A stretch of 64,000 nucleotides of DNA, from assembly GCA_021234155.1 (NCBI GenBank), contig JAJEKV010000006.1:14150902-14214901 (forward strand), in the 5' to 3' direction. The notes beneath the pieces were generated by a model. It was not told the DNA's origin. It saw nothing but the letters and a program-made list of their open reading frames with translations, and searched no databases. Positions 60,383 through 64,000 of this stretch are shown here, in pieces; position 1 is the stretch's first letter, and every line of letters begins with the position of its first letter. This stretch comes from Isoetes taiwanensis (lineage: Eukaryota > Streptophyta > Lycopodiopsida > Isoetales > Isoetaceae). A program made the position numbers and the translations under genes.

Positions 60383-61201
60383 GAAACCCTATAATTTAAG
60401 GGATTTGAGGAGCTTGTTGGCATTTAGATGTCTAATTTCTAATTTCGATCTGTTTGCAAGTTTATTGTTGCCATGGTTGGCAAATTTTCATCCTAAATTG
60501 TAGGGCGTGGATAGTGTTTTGGGCACTTCCATGTGGAAAACATTTATAAGCAACGTTGTGAGCAAATGCAATAGTACGCATGCTGTGCTATGGCCTGAGA
60601 AAGACACCTTCATTATTCGAGAAGGAGCCTTGTTCCAAATTATCATATTCGAATTTGGAGCAAGAGAGAAGATCACAATGAGAACAATGTTTGTTGCCTT
60701 TGCACTATTTCTGATTCTCAAAAACGCGTATGCAGCTCCACCTCCAGCTGTTACATGCAGTGGAAACAATGTAAAATGCACAGTGAGTGGGAAACCGTAT
60801 AATTTAAGGGATTTGAGGAGCTTGTTGGCATTTAGATGTCTAAAAATTTCTAATTTCGATCTGTTTGCAAGTTTATTGTTGCCATGGTTGGCAAATTTTC
60901 ATCCTAAATTGTAGGGCGTGGATAGTGTTTTGGGCACTTCCATGTGGAAAACATTTATAAGCAACGTTGTGAGCAAATGCAATAGTACGCATGCTGTGCT
61001 ATGGCCTGAGAAAGACACCTTCATTATTTAAGAAGGAGCCTTGTTCCAAATTATCATATTCCAATTTGGAGCAAGAGAGAAGATCACAATGAGAACAATG
61101 TTTGTTGCCTTTGCACTATTTCTGATTCTCAAAAACGCATATGCAGCTCCACCTCCAGCTGTTACATGCAGTGGAAACAATGTAAAATGCACAGTGAGTG
61201 G
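60383..61201 (+). repeat. Tandem duplication of the promoter and first-exon start of the gulonolactone oxidase-like gene
   Basis: Unit 1 (60383-60790) and unit 2 (60791 to about 61201) begin GAAACC(C/G)TATAATTTAAGG and end at the codons CTVSG. Each contains a TATA-like ACATTTATAAGCAAC (about 60537 and 60949), the same leader and the first 35 codons. They differ at only a few bases and a small insertion. Confidence 0.93.
60678..60914 (+). pseudogene. Truncated N-terminal copy of the gulonolactone oxidase-like gene
   Basis: The upstream duplicate starts at the equivalent ATG (MRTMFVAFALFLILKNAYA) and matches the intact gene through NNVKCTVSG. It then crosses the duplication junction into promoter DNA and stops after 78 codons. 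It lacks all catalytic parts. If transcribed, it could encode only a secreted peptide, or act as an upstream frame in a read-through transcript. Confidence 0.88.
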
Positions 61202-62997
61202 AACCTATGGAACATGGCCTGATAGGAGCATTTGCAGAGCAGAAAAAGTGGTGTACCCAAAAAATGAAGAAGAGATTGTTGCGGCGGTGTCCGAGGCAAC
61301 CAGAAACAAAATGAAGATGAAAGTGGTGAGCAAATTATCCCACAGTATGACCAAACTAGTATGTCCAGGAGGAGACAGAGGCCTTCTTATCAGCACAAGA
61401 GATCTTATCAGCATTGAAGTTGATAAAGAATCTAAAAGTGTGACAGTAGATCCTGGAGTTTATCTACAGGATTTTGTGGATGAAATTGCAAAATATGGTT
61501 TTGCATTTCCTGCTTCGCCGTACTGGAATGGATTATCAATGGCAGGCATGCTTGGAACAGGAGCTCGTGGCAGTTCATTATGGGGCAAAGGTAGTGCAGT
61601 TCATGAATATGTCAAAAGTATTCATCTTGTAGTCCCTGCTTCCAAATCAGAAGGTTATGCTAAGGTTCTGGTGCTTACCGAAGGCGATCCCAGGTTTGAA
61701 GCAGCAAAGGTTTCACTTGGTGTGTTGGGTGTTATTTCAAAAATAACCTTTGAAGTGCAGCCCATGTTCAAACGTTCTGTTACAAACTTGAAGCAATCAG
61801 ATGATGACCTTGAAGATCAGATTGTATCCTTTGGATTACAGCATGAATTTGCAGATGTGATTTGGTATGCATCTCAAAACACGACCATTTACAGAATCGA
61901 CAACAGAGTTGATGTTAGCACTGAGGGAGAGGGTGTCAATAAATTCCTTGGCTTCAGGAAATACCACAAACTTGTGGCCCACGCTGATAGAGTAGCTGGT
62001 AAGAGTAAGAATAGAAACATGTATATGCATTGATGTTCTTTAAGGCATATGTCTAAACAAATGATCTCGTTTGTTTTGTTACAGAGTATCTTTATGAATT
62101 AGTCAAGGATTCTGCAGCAAAATGTGCTCAGGCAGCCATACATGTATATGCATTTGAACAATTTATGAACTGTTTATGTAATCATAACATTGCGTAACAT
62201 TTTTGCTCTTTCCATTCCAGTTAAGAATTATGGAAGGATGTGGTGCTGGGATGAAAAACACAGGGGATGATTTTGTTGGATATCCAGTTATTGGTTTCCA
62301 GAACAAAATTCAAACTACAGGAAGCTGCTACAAAGCTGAAGATGACAGCGAAATTTGTGTATGGGATCCAAGAGTAGACGGATTATTTTTCTACGAGACT
62401 ACAGTGTCCATGTCTGTGCACAAGATCAGAGATTTCATAATTGATGTGAAAAAACTGAGGCAAGAAAAGAACGCAACGTTATGTGGGGTAGACATGTATT
62501 ATGGCTTCGTGATGCGCTATGTGAAGGCGTCTAGTGCATTTTTGGGGCATGCAGAAGATTCAGTTGATGTGACTATTACGTATTATCGTTCAAGAGATCC
62601 CAAAGCTCCAAGACTACACCAGGACGTGTTGGAAGAGATTGAACAGATAGCTGTGTTTAAGTATGATGGCCTTCCTCACTGGGGCAAGAACAGAAACGTT
62701 GCATTTATTGATGTTGCAAAGAAATTCCCACACATGGACTTGTTTTTAAAAATTAGAGCAGAGCTAGATCCTCAAGAATTGTTCTCAAGTGAGTGGTCAG
62801 ATGCAATGTTAGGGCTCAATATTACAGGTTTGACAAGTTCTGAAGATCATTGTGCCCTGGAAGGAATGTGTATTTGTTCCGAAGATCGCCACTGTGCTCC
62901 TGAAAAAGCTTACTATTGCGAACCTGGCTTAGTTTATCCTGCTGCTAGGGTGTGTAGGCACTCGGATTCGTTAGCACGCGCTCGAGAAGAACTCTAG
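61089..62997 (+). CDS. L-gulonolactone oxidase-like FAD protein (GULLO family), 3 exons, 581 aa
   Basis: Exons 61089-61998, 62085-62143 and 62221-62997 join in phase (1746 bp). Introns are 86 and 77 bp (GTAAGA...TACAG; GTATAT...TCCAG). Residues 1-19 are a signal peptide. An FAD-binding type 4 (VAO/PCMH-like) domain follows (about 50-240: VYPKNEEEIVAAVSEA, KLSHSMTKLVCPGG, GLSMAGMLGTGARGSSLWG). The C-terminal aldonolactone oxidase domain has the HWGK motif at 476-479. A Cys-rich tail (CALEGMCICSEDRHCAPEKA) is typical of the plant subfamily. Relatives oxidise aldonolactones, some making ascorbate from L-gulono-1,4-lactone, in the secretory path or apoplast. I chose the ATG at 61089 over an in-frame one at 61041, because only it places the signal peptide at the terminus. 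Length is normal for the family. Confidence 0.93.
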
Positions 62998-63082
62998 TCT
63001 ATATATTATATGTATTTTATCACTTTCCACGTGGACGTTAAAATCATCATCATCATCTATATCTGTCTATTATTATTATTAT
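62998..63082. other. 3' flank with (TAT)n/(ATC)n microsatellites
   Basis: CATCATCAT and TATTATTATTAT runs follow the stop codon of the gulonolactone oxidase-like gene. No clear polyadenylation signal was identified. Confidence 0.6.
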
Positions 63083-63090
63083 ATAAGAAA

Positions 63091-63111
63091 AAGTGCCCAG
63101 CGTTACTGGGC
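63091..63111 (-). mobile_element. Degenerate Helitron 3' hairpin
   Basis: A GCCCAG/CTGGGC stem (63095-63111) like that of the Helitron at 32097. The CTAG terminus is not preserved. It lies 110 bp from a well-preserved Helitron end in the same orientation. Confidence 0.5.
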
Positions 63112-63200
63112 TTTCCGTCGGATATAAGTTTAAAAACTAATAAAGATGGTGGATTTAAGTTGTGAATATGTGAAGAGCACAAGATTGTATTTAAGTACAA

Positions 63201-63230
63201 CTAGTAAACGTGTGCCCGGCGTTGCCGGGC
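63201..63230 (-). mobile_element. Helitron 3' terminus, body runs toward the window end
   Basis: A perfect stem GCCCGGC/GCCGGGC with a 3-base loop (63214-63230), then CTAG (63204-63201) before host T, all on the minus strand. The 5' end was not found before 64000, so the element probably continues beyond the window or is truncated. Confidence 0.75.
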
Positions 63231-64000
63231 TAATATGCTGACGTGTGTTTTTACTTGGTTTTTAATGTCCATATATGCAATTTCTGACAACAGCACATGT
63301 CGGCCTGATCTAACATAGTCAACAAATGTACATGTGGCAAGCTGTGCCATTTGCAGATTCATGCAATAGATTACAAAAAGCATCAATGTTCTTTAGGATA
63401 ATTATTGAAAGCCAATAAGATCAAAGGTAGTATGTTGAAGGGCTAATCATCTAAGAAAACGACTAAGAATCTAGACTAATATCTAACCAAATATGCTATG
63501 TAATATCAATTATTTATGTTGTCTCTCGATAACTTGTTATAATATAGTGTAAACAGGGATTTGGTATTGATATCTTGTTATGATATCGCGTGTGGTATTG
63601 TTGTACACAAAAGTTCTACCAAATGTGTGATTTGTGTTGCAGGATCAAAAAAAATGTGACAATATTGTTGTACACAAAAGTTCTAAAAGTTCTACCAAAT
63701 GTGTGATTTGTGTTGCCTTAATAGGATCAAAAAATCGCACAGAAAATTGTCGTCAGTAGGATCAAATTTTTTTTTATTGAACAATTAATGTCTCTGCACA
63801 AAAAATGTTGGGGGGGCCAAATCAATGGGGATAGGTTGATGCCATCATCTCCAATCTGCCCTACCCTTATTTAAGATTGAATCTTGAACTTAAGATTTGA
63901 CCTCACTACTCAAATATCCTATGCAAATATTGTTTCCAGCCTCATGCTCCTTGTCCATAATAAACATCTTAAAACAAAAATATCCTTCAAAACTTAGGTG
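63231..64000. other. Probable Helitron body, no gene
   Basis: AT-rich. A phrase TTGTTGTACACAAAAGTTCTA is directly repeated (about 63598 and 63666), along with the following ACCAAATGTGTGATTTGTG. No coding sequence recognised. Confidence 0.5.

Overview
This window is nuclear DNA of a land plant. The spliced genes are plant families (a pectin acetylesterase, a GPI-anchored lipid-transfer protein, an L-gulonolactone-oxidase-like protein, and remnants of a respiratory burst oxidase and an ATL RING protein). Introns have GT-AG borders, and plant-type Helitrons, LINEs, a tRNA-type SINE and MITEs fill most of the rest. The sequence alone does not let me place the species more finely. No bacterial, organellar or viral segment was seen.

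Three genes look intact. (1) A 12-exon pectin acetylesterase on the minus strand (45487-50231, 373 aa). None of its exons stands out as a long reading frame; it appears only when 12 exons are joined at consensus splice sites, all in phase. (2) A three-exon GPI-anchored non-specific lipid transfer protein on the minus strand (17031-18275, 165 aa). (3) A three-exon L-gulonolactone-oxidase-like flavoprotein on the plus strand (61089-62997, 581 aa). A tandem duplication in front of the third gene has left a truncated copy of its leader and first residues at 60678-60914. All three products carry N-terminal signal peptides, so secretion or the cell surface/wall is expected. No functional linkage is implied beyond that.

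Broken or uncertain genes: an NADPH-oxidase (RBOH) pseudogene at 2804-3365; a frameshifted ATL-type RING-H2 gene at 22918-23715 (minus); a five-exon candidate of unknown function at 10885-11628 (minus); duplicated exon-like segments at 52.9-56.8 kb (plus) and 58.5-59.9 kb (minus); and an unidentified 163-codon open frame at 28539-29030 (minus).

Repeats by region: 0-4 kb has two fold-back MITEs around the RBOH relic. 6.4 kb has a Helitron end. 8.5-9.3 kb is a tandem duplication. 11.86-16.6 kb is a nearly full-length but decayed LINE (minus) whose 5' end carries three 118-bp monomers. 18.9-19.8 kb has a SINE, a roughly 155-bp triplication and two long RNA-like hairpins. 20 kb has a Tourist-like MITE. 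25-29.6 kb is a patchwork of duplicated segments. 30.0-32.07 kb is a LINE with a poly-A tail. 32.1-35.1 kb is a 3-kb Helitron. 35.5-43.6 kb holds further LINE fragments, one split by a MITE. 50.55-51.42 kb is a short Helitron just upstream of the pectin acetylesterase. 53.0-56.8 kb is a 1.9-kb tandem duplication. 63.1-63.2 kb has two more Helitron ends.
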